Positions 32,855-43,861 of a stretch of DNA of 64,000 bases are shown in pieces. Under the pieces are notes generated by a model that was not told where the DNA came from, did not search any database, and saw nothing but the letters and a program-made list of their open reading frames with translations. Position numbers and translations under genes: made by a program. The DNA lies in NCBI GenBank assembly GCA_037974665.1, contig CM075775.1:30633732-30697731 (forward strand), given 5' to 3'. The number at the start of each line of letters is the position of its first letter. Within the stretch, counting starts at the first letter, position 1. The stretch comes from Ehretia macrophylla (taxonomy: Eukaryota; Streptophyta; Magnoliopsida; Boraginales; Ehretiaceae).

Positions 32855-33921
32855 CTAAGAACCAATGTGGTGATCATATAAAGCCTTCAGCATCTGCTCC
32901 ATTCTGTCCAAACGATCATCTTGTGCATGCAAGTGTACACGAATTTCATCAAGGGAGGAGGAGTGAGAGGAAGATGGTCTAGCCCTTTGTCCTTGAGAAG
33001 TGCCAATACCACTGCTGCCTTGCCCTTCCATAGGATCTCTAAAAGTAGTGGGGTCAACATCAAGGGATTCAAATACAAGAGGATCATCACTCGTATCATC
33101 ACCAATATTGAGAACTCGAGAGTTATGAATTTTCAGCTTTTGGCGAGTGAGGCTGGTAACATTGAGAAGATAGGATCTATTGCTAATGGCCTCAAACTCG
33201 TGATCTCGCGGAACTTCTAAAGACTCAAAAAGGTGAGTTAAGGGTACCCCATAAGCAAGTTGATTTTGAGCCTCCTTGGTATGAATGATATGGTTAATGA
33301 TGATGTGTGGAAGATTGATACGTTTAGCTTCATACATCAAATACATCAATAGTGCAGTGAATTTTGGAATTGAACCATCCTTAACTTCCCGTGGAATAAT
33401 GACCTCATGAAGAATATAAAATAGCAGCTTCTTTTTTGGAGTGAGATCCTTAGTCTTAGGATATCCTAAGGAGCTTGTTCCTGTTCCTTCCCACAGAAAT
33501 TCTATAACATTGGCTTCTAAGTTTTCAAGAACACCTTCTGGCATACCTCTATATGAATAAAGTTGGTGCCTTGATTAGGAATCCCAAAGGCTCTAGCAAC
33601 AATACTTGCAGTTAATTCTAGTTCCTTAGACTTAACTTGACTATTCAGTTTCATGGTGGTGAAGTCTAAGTTAAAATAGTAGTAGAATTCTCTAATCCAT
33701 GCAGTTATGCCTTTGTTTTCAAACCTTAACATAGGTAGCCACCCTTGAGCATCTAAAAGCTGATAAATTCTAGTACCATTAAGCAAGGTGGGAGGATCTA
33801 AAATCTTACCCCATAGGATGTTTTGTTGTGGAAAAGCATCTGGATTTACAATGATCTGAGGGCCTGAGGATGAAGATTCTCCTTGCTTGCGTTTCCTGGA
33901 GTCAGCTCTTGGTGGTGCCAT
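32855..33921 (-). pseudogene. ORF3 of the SIRE-like element, resembling a plant transposon protein domain
   Basis: The ORF starts with the ATG of MAPPRADSRKRKQGESSSS (33921), a basic, nuclear-signal-like N-terminus. A domain with MLRFENKGITAWIREFYYYF, SKELELTASIVARAFGIP and, after a single frameshift near 33545, LFYILHEVIIPREVKDGSIP and MYLMYEAKRINLPHIIINHI follows. This layout resembles the 'putative plant transposon protein' domain found in extra ORFs of plant retroelements. The C-terminus has a Ser-rich linker and a short coiled-coil-like end (LDRMEQMLKALYDHH). No signal peptide or membrane segment is visible, so an envelope role is not supported. Its function is unknown. Confidence 0.6.
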
Positions 33922-34374
33922 TGGAATTTGAAGGTTTGATGAAGCTTGTTAGAATAAAGGATTAGTTGAGGAATTTCACCGAACACCTTGTAAACAAGGT
34001 TTTTTAAGGATTGGATGAAGAGGATTTTTTAAAGCTTTGATGATCAAAATATAAGAGTTTGATGATTTAAAGAGTGTTTTGATGCAAATAATGGTGAGTG
34101 ATGGTGAAGATGTTGGTGATTAAATAGGAGAAATTGAGAGAAGAAGGAGTTTATATTTGAGAAGATGTGAAAAAGTGAGGAGAGAGGAAGGAGATTTTGG
34201 TTTTTCAAACAGCCCGATCCGGGCGATAGGCCCTTTTTCTGGGCGCCCGGATGAGGGCAATAACGCTCGAAAGAGAGCAAGGTTCCGGTCGTTACATCCT
34301 TCTTCCGGGCGCCCGGAAGAAGGCAGTAACGCCCGGATCACTTTTTTTGCCGAAAAATGCAATATTTCGTCAGG
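33922..34374 (-). promoter_or_regulatory. Spacer upstream of ORF3 with GC-rich palindromes
   Basis: This spacer between the pol stop and the ORF3 start holds GGGCGCCCGG at 34241-34250 and a perfect 26-bp palindrome centred between 34310 and 34311 (arms CCTTCTTCCGGGC). Related modules sit in both LTRs. It may be a promoter or RNA-structure element for ORF3 expression; that is inference. Confidence 0.45.
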
Positions 34375-37300
34375 TTAAGTGACCCAAAGCATTCCTAGTT
34401 CCCTTCTAATAGCACAAAATTGATTCTCATGCAATGGTTTTGTAAAAATATCGGCCAATTGATGCAAAGAATCAACAAAAACAAGTTCAATATCCCCTTT
34501 TTGTACATGATCTCTTAGAAAATAATGACGAATTTCAATATGCTTAGTTCTAGAATGTTGAATAGGATTCTTTGACAGACTTATAGCACTTGTATTATCA
34601 CACCTGATAGGCACATGATCATACTCGAGACCAAAGTCAAGTAAAGTTTGTTTCATCCATAGAATTTGTGCTGCACAATTACCTATAGCTACATACTCTG
34701 CTTCTGCTGTTGAAAGAGCTACACTATGTTGTTTCTTACTAGACCATGAGACTAAGGCATGTCCTAGAAATTGACAACTGCCGCTAGTGCTTTTTCTATC
34801 GATCTTACATCCCGCATAATCGGCATCGGAGTATCCTAGAAGTTCAAAAGATGTGCCTTTAGGATAAAAGAGTCCTAGATTGATGGTACTCTTTAGGTAT
34901 CTAATAATTCTTTTTACAGCATTCAAGTGTGATTCTTTCGGAGAAGATTGAAACCGAGCACATAAGCATACAGAAAACATAATATCAGGTCTTGAGGCAG
35001 TTAAATAGAGAAGGCTTCCGATCATACCTCGATATTGCTTTTCATCAACAGATTTACCTTTTTCATCTTTGTCAAGTTTGATTGACGTTCTCATAGGAGT
35101 GCTCATTTCTTTTGCAGTTTCAAGCCCGAATCTTTTGATGAGTTCCTTAATGTACTTGGCTTGATTAATGAAGATCCCTTCTTTTGTTTGTTTGATTTGA
35201 TGTCCAAGGAAGAAATTTAATTCTCCCATTATGCTCATTTCAAATTCTTTGTGCATACATTTAGAAAAATACTTGCAAAGGGATTCATTAGTAGCACCAA
35301 AGATAATGTCATCAACATAAATTTGAACAAGCAAGATATCTTTAGCTTTTCTTTTTACAAATAAAGTAGAGTCTAGTTTACCTCTAGAGAAGCCGTTGTC
35401 AAGTAGATAATTACTTAATCTATCATACCATGCCCCAGGTGCTTGTTTAAGTCCATAAAGAGCCTTTTGAAGTTTGAATACATGACTTAATAAATTTGTG
35501 TTTTCAAAACCGGGTGGTTGTTCAACATAAACTTCTTCTTGAAGATATCCATTTAAGAAAGCACTTTTAATATCCATTTGATAGAGTTTGAAGTTCATGA
35601 AACATGCATATGCTAGTAACATTCTAATGGATTCAAGTCGAGCTACTGGTGCAAAGGTTTCTTCATAGTCTATTCCTTCTTCTTGATTATATCCTTGAGA
35701 AACTAATCTAGCCTTATTTCTAGTTACATTACCGGATTCATCTAGTTTGTTTCGAAAAACCCATTTTGTACCAATAATCGGGTAATTACTAGGTCTTTCA
35801 ACTAAGGTCCAAACTTGATTTCTTTCAAATTGATTAAGCTCTTCTTGCATAGCAATAATCCAATCATCATCCAATAATGCTTCTTTGATATTTTTAGGTT
35901 CAATTTGAGATATAAAAGCTACATGTTCACAAAAAGTATTTAGATTGGAACGAGTTCTTACACCTTGTGATGGATCCCCAAGGATTTGATCATTTGGATG
36001 ATTTTTGACAAATTTCCAACACTTTGGGAGATCTTGATTTGTTGATATGATTTGATCATTTGAAGTTGGTTGTTCTTCCTCTATTTGAGTATCAATTTGA
36101 TTGCTTGTGGATGTATTGCCTTCTTCACTTGTCGGAATAGGTTGACTTTGTTCTTCAACTTGTTGAAAGCTCATACTATCGTCTTCATCATTTCTTGACA
36201 TAAATGGGTTAGTTTCATCAAAGTTAATATGCATAGATTCCTCAATTACAGAGGTTCTTTTATTGTACACTCGATATGCCTTGCTTCTAGAAGAGTATTC
36301 AATAAAAATACCTTCATCGGATTTTGAATCAAACTTACCAAGATACTCCTTATTATTTAAGATGAAGCATTTACTTCCAAAAACTTTAAAATGTGAGATA
36401 TTTGGAGTACGTCCTTTCCATAATTCATATGGAGTTTTCTTTAGAGAAGGCCTAATTAAAACTCTATTTAGAGTATAGCAAGCTGTATTGACAGCTTCTC
36501 CCCAAAAGTATGTAGGCAAGTTGTTTTCTTTCAACATTGTTCTTGCCATTTCTTGTAAAGTTCGGTTTTTCCTTTCAACAACCCCATTTTGTTGAGGAGT
36601 TCTAGGAGCCGAAAAATTATTCTCAATGCCATTTTGTTCACATAATTCCACAAAAGATGCATTTATGAATTCCGTGCCTTGATCACTGTGAATGCATGAA
36701 ATATAGTATCCTTTCTCATTTTGCACTCTTTTACAGAATTTTGCAAATTCATTGAAAGTATCACTTTTGAAAGCAAGAAACATCACCCATGTGTATCTAG
36801 TATAATCATCAACAATAACAAAAACGTATCTAGATCCTCCTAGACTTATTACATCCATTGGTCCAAAAAGGTCCATATGAAGTTTTTGTAGAGCTTTTGA
36901 TGTAGACACATGGCTAATGGTTTTAAAAGATGCTTTATGTTGTTTTCCAAATTGGCATGCATCACATAAATGATCTTTTTCAAACTTGGTCTTAGGAAGG
37001 CCTCTCACAAGATCCTTTCGAGAAAGTTTACCAAGTAGATCCATACTAATGTGTCCTAATCTTCTATGCCATAACCAAGAACTTTCATTTGTTGTGATTA
37101 AGCACTCAATGTTTTGGCATGATATACTTTCAAAGTCAATAATATAAACATTTTCATGTCTATTTGCAGTAAACAACAGTCTTAGGAAGGCCTCTCACAA
37201 GATCCTTTCGAGAAAGTTTACCAAGTAGATCCATACTAATGTGTCCTAATCTTCTATGCCATAACCAAGAACTTTCATTTGTTGTGATTAAGCACTCAAT

Positions 37301-37663
37301 GTTTTGGCATGATATACTTTCAAAGTCAATAATATAAACATTTTCATGTCTATTTGCAGTAAACAACACATTTTTCATTTTGTCAAAAATGGTGCAACAT
37401 GATGATTTAAATTCAACTAGATAATCATTATCACATAGTTGGCTTACACTAAGCAAATTATGTTGCAATCCTTTCACAAGTAGTACATCATGAATGGATA
37501 TTTTATATCCAATACTCCCTTTACTAATGATTTTACCTTTTTCATTATTTCCAAAGGTCACAAAACCTTTGTCATTTTTGATAGGCTCATAGAAAAGAGA
37601 TGGATCACCGGTCATATGCCTTGAACATCCACTATCAATGACCCAATTTCCTTCATACTTCAT
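34375..37663 (-). pseudogene. Pol polyprotein of the SIRE-like element (protease, integrase, RT, RNase H)
   Basis: The start region (from 37663) has the protease motif GNWVIDSGCSRHMTG. GAG-pre-integrase follows with [20 protein letters not shown]. Integrase shows its three acidic positions in [23 protein letters not shown] and [16 protein letters not shown] has the intact catalytic box [13 protein letters not shown] and the palm motifs [20 protein letters not shown] and [15 protein letters not shown]. RNase H has [20 protein letters not shown] and STAEAEYVA. The frame from 37176 to the stop before 34375 is 933 codons with no interruption. A 190-bp perfect tandem duplication (36989-37178 and 37179-37368) shifts the frame between protease and integrase. 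Apart from that the catalytic residues are all present. Confidence 0.9.
36989..37368. repeat. Perfect 190-bp tandem duplication inside SIRE-like pol
   Basis: The block from GTCTTAGGAAGGCCTCTCAC to AGTAAACAACA occurs twice head to tail with no difference that I can see. 190 is not a multiple of three, so the pol frame is broken exactly there. Confidence 0.95.
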
Positions 37664-37727
37664 CCTTAGGGTAACCTATATACAAAAACAAAATTTAGGT
37701 CCCCAAGTTCTATTGGGTCCTATATTG

Positions 37728-39398
37728 TTAGTATTGACTTTTAACACTTTTGATAATCCATTTTGGTTTAAGCCAAGAAGGAATTTTGGAGTCTCTACCT
37801 ATCATATTTCGAAATTTACAATGTGATGTTATGTGACATTGTCTTTCACAATAGGTGCATGTTTTTTGAAATCCTTTAGATGTTGATGCTTCATTTGTAG
37901 ATGATGATGCTTTAACAAAATAGCTTTTTAGAGATTTTTGTTTTGAAGAAGGTTCATATCCTAATCCACTTTTATCAAAAGCCATTTTTTGAGAGCCAAG
38001 CATTTTATCAAGGTTTCATTTTCCTTTTGTAAATCTTACAAGGTTTCTATTTAATCCTTGATTTTCTTTTTCAAGCTTTTCAATTTTTGTTTGAAGATTA
38101 TTATTTTCGAAATGAATTTTAAGTGCCTTTTCATGAGCAAAATTTCGATCCTTTTCAAGTAATTTATTTTCTTCTTTTAAGGTATTATTTTCTTTTTGAA
38201 GTTCATGTATCTTAATAATTGCAATTTCAAAACTATCATGCATTTTTGAGTATTCATTTTGTAATTCTTCAAAAGAACATTCATTTTCAATTAATGAGCT
38301 AGAGATGTAATATTCGGAGTTAAAAGAAGAACATACCTCATCATCTTCTTTTGTCATAAGACAAACAATGTTTGCCACTTCTTCATTTTCACTTTCCTCA
38401 CCGGTTGATGCATCGGCGTCAACGTATGTTGCCTTCAAGGCTTTTTCTTCCTTGGTTTTGTTTAGTTTTGGACAATTTACTTTTATATGACCCTTCTTGT
38501 CACAATTGAAGCCCCTTCCTTCTTCTTTTGATTTCTTTATTCCTTTGTTCATAAACCTATTGTAGGGAGCTTTGCTTACCTTTTTGAATTTAAGAAATTT
38601 CTTAAAATTCCTTGTAAGAAGAGCTATCTCATCATCATCTTCTTTGTTTTCTTCTTCTTCATCACTTGAGTAAGCCTTTGATGCAAGAAGCGCAAGTGAC
38701 TTTTTATTATTCCTTTTTTCTTCTTCTCGATCTTTCCTTTTTAACTCATGGCTCATAAGAGATCCCATAAGTTCACTAAGAGTGAGAGTTTTGAGGTCTC
38801 TAGCTTCTTCAATAGCCGTTACTTTAGCTTCCCATGGCTCGGTTAAGCTTCGGAGAACTTTTCCTACCAATTCTTCATTAGAGTACTCTTTTCCAAGAGA
38901 TTTTAGAGCATTAACAATATCAGTAAATCTAGAGAACATTTGTTCTATATTTTCATCAAAAGACATTTTGAACATTTCATATTTATGAACAAGCATGTTT
39001 ATTCTAGTTTCTTTAACTTGGTTGGTGCCCTCATATGTGACTTCTAATTGATCCCAAATTTCTTTAGCACTTTTGCATCCGGAAATTTTATTGAACTCAT
39101 TTGAATCTAAAGCAAGATATAGCATATTCATAGCTTTATAGTTTCTTTCACACATTTTGAAGTCATCATCATTATAATCTTTTTCCGGTTTGGGGGTAGT
39201 GATACTTTGTTCTCCTTCCTTTTTAGTTAAAGTAGGATTGATTGGTCCATTTTTTATCACATTCCAAACTCTTATGTCATTTGCTAGAATATAGATTATC
39301 ATCCTAGTTTTCCAAAAAGAATAGTTTGTTCTATTAAACAATGGTGGTCTAGAGGAAGATTGTCCTTCAACTATATTAGACATTGATGAGCTTGCCAT
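37728..39398 (-). pseudogene. Gag of the SIRE-like element
   Basis: The frame opens at MASSSMSNIVEGQSSS (39398). The gag domain has RPPLFNRTNYSFWKTRMII, AKEIWDQLEVTYEGTNQVK, MFSRFTDIVNALKSLGKEY and LRSLTEPWEAKVTAIEEA. The first knuckle is FNCDKKGHIKVNC with the first Cys missing. A long charged coiled coil (ENNTLKEENKLLEKDRNF and KIEKLEKENQGLNRNL) follows. A single stop near 38013-38015 interrupts the frame, which continues in phase from 38003 with LGSQKMAFDKSGLGYEPSS and a complete second CCHC knuckle CTYCERQCHITSHC. A frameshift near 37700 separates gag from pol. Confidence 0.85.
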
Positions 39399-39439
39399 AA
39401 GGATCCTGTATTAGATGTTAAGCTATATGTAGAATACTA

Positions 39440-39452
39440 GCTCTTGATACCA
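39440..39452 (-). promoter_or_regulatory. Primer-binding site of the SIRE-like element
   Basis: GCTCTTGATACCA on the plus strand is the reverse complement of TGGTATCAAGAGC, complementary to initiator tRNA-Met. It lies two bases from the LTR. Confidence 0.85.
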
Positions 39453-39454
39453 CT

Positions 39455-40944
39455 CGTTGGTCCTTAATAACCTAAAAGGGGGGGGGGGGGGGGGGGAATT
39501 AGGTTGTTTAGGCAAGGTTAAGCAATTTAAAATTTTAATATGAAAGCAATGTCAAGAAAGGATTGAAACAACACTAGAAACTCTTGTAGGCGATTTATCA
39601 AACACTTTGTGAGCATATGAGTATTTAACACTAGATTTGCAATTTGAATTTCAAGGTAGAATTTCAAATAGATATCTCAACAATTACCAAGCAATTAAGA
39701 TGAGCAATGACCACACGAAGGTAAATGACTTGAAAATAAAGAGAATAGAGTAAGAGAAATCAAACACGATGATTTTCAAGTGGTTCGCACTCCCGAAAGC
39801 CTAGTCCACCACCTAAGGTCTTCTCTTCCCTTAGGATTTTAGTAACACTTCACTATGATGCTTCTTCAAATGTTGGTGAAGCAAGAACCAACTACAATTA
39901 TTCTTGAGTCCACAAGAGTTACACAAGCTCCTTCAAATGTAGGTGAAGCTTAACCAACTACTCTCTCTTCATTTGAGTCCACAAAGGATTACAATACTTC
40001 TTCTCACAATGATTCTCTCAATCTATGTGAAAGAATGTATTACAAAGATTATGTGATAGGATAAATGACAATTGCAACTCCTATTTGAGTTTGATATTAC
40101 ACTTTGGAAAATGGCTTTGAATGCTCAAAAGATATGATAATGATAGCTCAAGATTTTTCAATAGGAATGATATGAAAGCTCTTTTGAAAATCTGAAAATT
40201 ATGGCTTGGAGAGATGATTTTGAAGGTGAGAAGGCATGACTTAAAAAGAGGGAAAGATTAGACAAAAATTGGATTTTAAGCAAGATTTCCGGATTTTCCA
40301 GTTAATTCATCCGGGCGCTGAGGCATTGATCCGGGCACCTGAAAATAGCGTGTATCGCCCGAAAATGTTTTTTCTGCCGGGCGTTGCACCTTCTATCCGG
40401 GCGACTGGAAAATGCCGGTAACGCCCGGATGCCATAAAAAATGCAGAAAATGTATTTTTAGCCCAGAAATATTTGGGCATATTGAAAAAGAGATTTCTTA
40501 GCATTTTTTAACATCCCAAAAAATTTCAAACTAGTTGAAAGGTATTTTTATAAAATGATTTCAAAAGCAAGAGTTTGAAATAGAAAATATTTTTTCTACG
40601 AAAGATTTTGAAATAAGAAAACATTTTTTTTGAGAAATTTTGAGCGATACAAATCATACTTAGGCAAGCGACAACTTTTAAGGCCGGTATCCCTTATGTC
40701 ACCACTTCTCTTTCCTTGTGACTCCCTCTTTATCTTCGAGTCAATAACTTGATTCTTTAGGGCTTGGATACAATTTGATAGTGCTTGGTCTTTGATCCAG
40801 AAAGCTTTCTACTCTTGACTAAAACAACTTGATCCAATGTGGATGTAGACTGCTTTGGAATGAAGGTCTCACAAAAAAAGCTAAAGCACAATTAAGATGT
40901 TTTGTTATTATCAAAATAAAGATTATAGACTTTTCAGGCCAACA
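39455..40944 (-). repeat. 5' LTR of the SIRE-like element
   Basis: About 1490 bp, ending CAGGCCAACA beside the TSD AGGAC. Its inner edge reads CGTTGG instead of TGTTAG, so the terminal T has mutated. It carries a homopolymer of about 18 G at 39478-39497, where the other LTR has GGGGAGGGG. Confidence 0.9.
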
Positions 40945-43723
40945 AGGACTATAACTGTACATTACATTACAAACTCTCAGGACAATAGGAATTTACACAA
41001 GGTTCTATGATCTCAAAATAGAACACATAAGAGTAGTAACTTGCACTCTCTGCACATAGACCAACACATAGCATCCAATCTCAGCTTTTCCTGAAACATA
41101 TTGAAAAGAGGAATGTGTAACCAAAGTTACTCAGTGAGGGAGGGGAAACACAGTAATTCTGGGAGTTTTTGAAAATTATTCCGTGCAATGCATCAATAAT
41201 ACAATTAATCCAAGTAACACAATATAACAAGACAATTGAATAAAGCATTAAACATAGTTAAAAGGATACGGTTCATCTTCTTGGTCTTCGATCTCGAACC
41301 ACAAACTTCGATCTTTGATAACAAATGCCGACAAATCCCCTTATAACACCAATGGGGTACTCCGAATATACCCCGATCCTATGACCCAACTCTTCCGAGG
41401 TAGATCTTTATGCCTCAGTGAGGTGAACCACGCCTCCCGAGGTAGAAGAGTATGCCTCAACGAGTGAGGGACTGGGAAACCATGGTAGCCGAGGGAGCAC
41501 GGCAAGCCTGATGTCGCCCGTATTACTCAACACTACCATGCCTGAATAGGTTATGCAACCACGAATAACGAATCACAAATCATGAGATAATAATACAAAT
41601 CAAGATGAGAGGTTAGCAAATGAGGCTAACATCGCCCAAATGCAACATAAAAATAAATCTTATAACTCAAATAACAATCAAATATATAAAATATAGCCAT
41701 TTACAAGCTAGTCATGCAATAAGTTCAAGTAATTCTCAAGAAATCCAACAACTAACATGACACGTTAACAATTTAGTCATTCTAATTCCATTCGAGTAAC
41801 CATGTAGATACCCTGAACATATCTATCATATATCTCAAACAATATACTAGATCATTCAATCTAATAGCAAGAAACAACTAATTTGCACTAGAAGGATGGA
41901 AATCCCTCACCTTTAGAAATCCAAACCTACGAGAACTAACGTCAATCTACTCACAACATCTTGGACTAGCTTAATAGTTCAAACCCTAACATGTAATAGA
42001 ACACATACTTACTCCAAATAATTCCATGGATGTCATTTATGGCCAATGTAATAAAGAATATAAACAAGTAACCATGCAAACCAATTTCATGAAATTTTAC
42101 TAAAAGATTAAATATTCTATGCAATACATTTAAACTCTTAACTAAACAATTAAAAACCACTTACTAGCCATTATTTTCCCCTTCTCCATAAATTAGTTCA
42201 TTTAGTCAAATCCAACTCATACTAACCTAAAGTCATGCAAGATAACATATACAAGACAGTTCACAAACAATAAGACATGATAGCAATACAAGCAAAACAT
42301 ACTTGTTTCTAACAGAGTAACCAAATAATTCAAATAACTATTCATGTAATCAATTCAAGTAGTTCACATGAAATCTAACTAAACCCTTTTCCAACTTTTA
42401 GTATTTAAGCCATATACTCCATACAAGTGAAAGAATAACTCAAGTAATAGTCAAACATAGCCATTAAGTAATCCAAATAACCAACTAGGCAACAAGCTTA
42501 TCTAATTCACATAAAGTCCAACAAAACCCCTTTCAAATGCTTATAAATTAGGTTCTAAACTTCACATGAGATAACTAACTTCAAATCTAACTTCACTAAT
42601 CCTATATGGCCACTTTATGATGCAATTAAATGCCACGAAATCACATTTTTAAGCATGTTAATACAAAAACACCGAAAAGCCTCATTAGTGATTTGAACTA
42701 TAACTACCTAATCCGATTAACAATTAAGCATCATAATTACATTTTAAGAGCTTCTGAACACTTCTAAGACCAACTACATTATTAAACGTACCAAATTCAA
42801 CATTTTGTTTTAAGGTCCTCTTTGTATTTTAAGCTAAATTTCCAATTCTAGCCACGTTATCACCATTTTAATGATAAATATAGCATTCTTAAGGGTTCTA
42901 GCATCTAATAGAAGCAATAAAACATCTAGAAATGCAAAAACCCCAAAATTCGTACGTTACTATTCATCATCTTCTAAACCATAAACTCTTCATTTCTACC
43001 CACAACAATTGCTATTAAGCCACAAAAGATTGTTCTTTAGGCATATTAGGAGGTATTTGAAGCATTTATAAGCAAAGAAATAGCAACAAGCAACAATAGC
43101 AAAAATTCAAATTAAACCCTAGAATTTCAAATACAATTAATATGAATCTCCTTCACCATTACTAGGTGTAGACCACTTGTAGAAGTTCTAGGACACTTCA
43201 AATCTCTTTCAAGACCAAGCTAGAAGATCAATTTATAAGCTTTCTTGAATTGTTTTCTTCTCTTTTTCCTTTGGTGAGTCCGACGGGTTTGTGGGGTTTG
43301 GGGGTGTTTTGTGTTTTGTGTTTTGTCTTTGCTAGCTTATATATGTATGTATGTGTATTTATAATATATATTAAGTGTAGGCTAATATTTGATACAATAT
43401 TAATGCAAGACTAAGTCAAACTCAAGTCAAAAATGCAATTAAAAGTTAACTAGTTTAGTTTATGTAATAACTTTCACTATTCATTCAGGACGGAAATTAT
43501 TTTCTAATGCATACTCCCAACATCAAATACACAAAATAATACTTTTCTCATTTCTCCTACAATTCATGTAACATGGAAAAAATTTAAATTCAGAGAATTA
43601 AAATAGTCAAATTTTACTATGAATAGTAACTTTTCATAAAATGACTAAATGTCCATTTAAATGCACAAAAAGGCATGCAACAATTAATATAAATATGATG
43701 AAGGTCTCGTGCGTTACAGTATC

Positions 43724-43861
43724 ATTTTTGAAGATAAATGACAACTTTATCAATTAGTGAAAAGATAGAGGACCAAAATTGGTACTAACCCTAAATATAA
43801 TTGAGATATGTATGTATATATAGGTTTTCATGTGTGTATATATATGCAAAGAGAGAGATAG
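43724..43861. other. Short spacer between two solo LTRs
   Basis: About 140 bp of AT-rich sequence with a (TG/TA)n tract around 43811-43847 and GAGAGAGATAG at the end, the target site of solo LTR B. Confidence 0.6.

Larger units (their letters stand above)
30936..40944 (-). mobile_element. SIRE/Maximus-like Ty1/copia retrotransposon, structurally complete
   Basis: The 10,009-bp element has two ~1.49-kb LTRs, a primer-binding site, gag, pol, an extra ORF after pol, and a polypurine tract, all on the minus strand, and is flanked by AGGAC at 30931-30935 and 40945-40949. The large size, long LTRs, coiled-coil gag tail with two zinc knuckles and a third ORF after pol fit the SIRE/Maximus lineage. 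The two LTRs differ only at scattered sites by eye, so the insertion is recent relative to its neighbours. Coding defects are one stop in gag, a frameshift between gag and pol, a 190-bp duplication in pol and a frameshift in ORF3. Confidence 0.9.
30477..43718 (-). mobile_element. Tekay-like solo LTR A (about 3.2 kb), interrupted by a SIRE-like element
   Basis: On the plus strand the LTR starts TGTAACACCCTAATCC and ends CTCGTGCGTTACA, with 5-bp TSDs GTATC on both sides. Subtracting the nested 10-kb element and one AGGAC copy leaves 3228 bp. No internal retrotransposon domain belongs to it, so it is a solo LTR. A minus-strand TATA box (CCTATAAATAG, about 30583-30593) lies about 110 bp inside the plus-strand left end, at the same relative position as in solo LTR B. 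The part at 41.1-41.5 kb has CAGTGAGGGAGGG and GTACTCCGAATATACCCC, shared with other Tekay-type LTRs here. Confidence 0.85.

Noticed and set aside
32855-33921. Envelope gene of the SIRE-like element
   Set aside because: No signal peptide, membrane segment or furin-like site; similarity is to a plant transposon protein domain instead.
33887-34362. Short ORFs with GRPEEG-type repeats at 34.1-34.4 kb on both strands
   Set aside because: They are translations of the GC palindromes and have no independent support.
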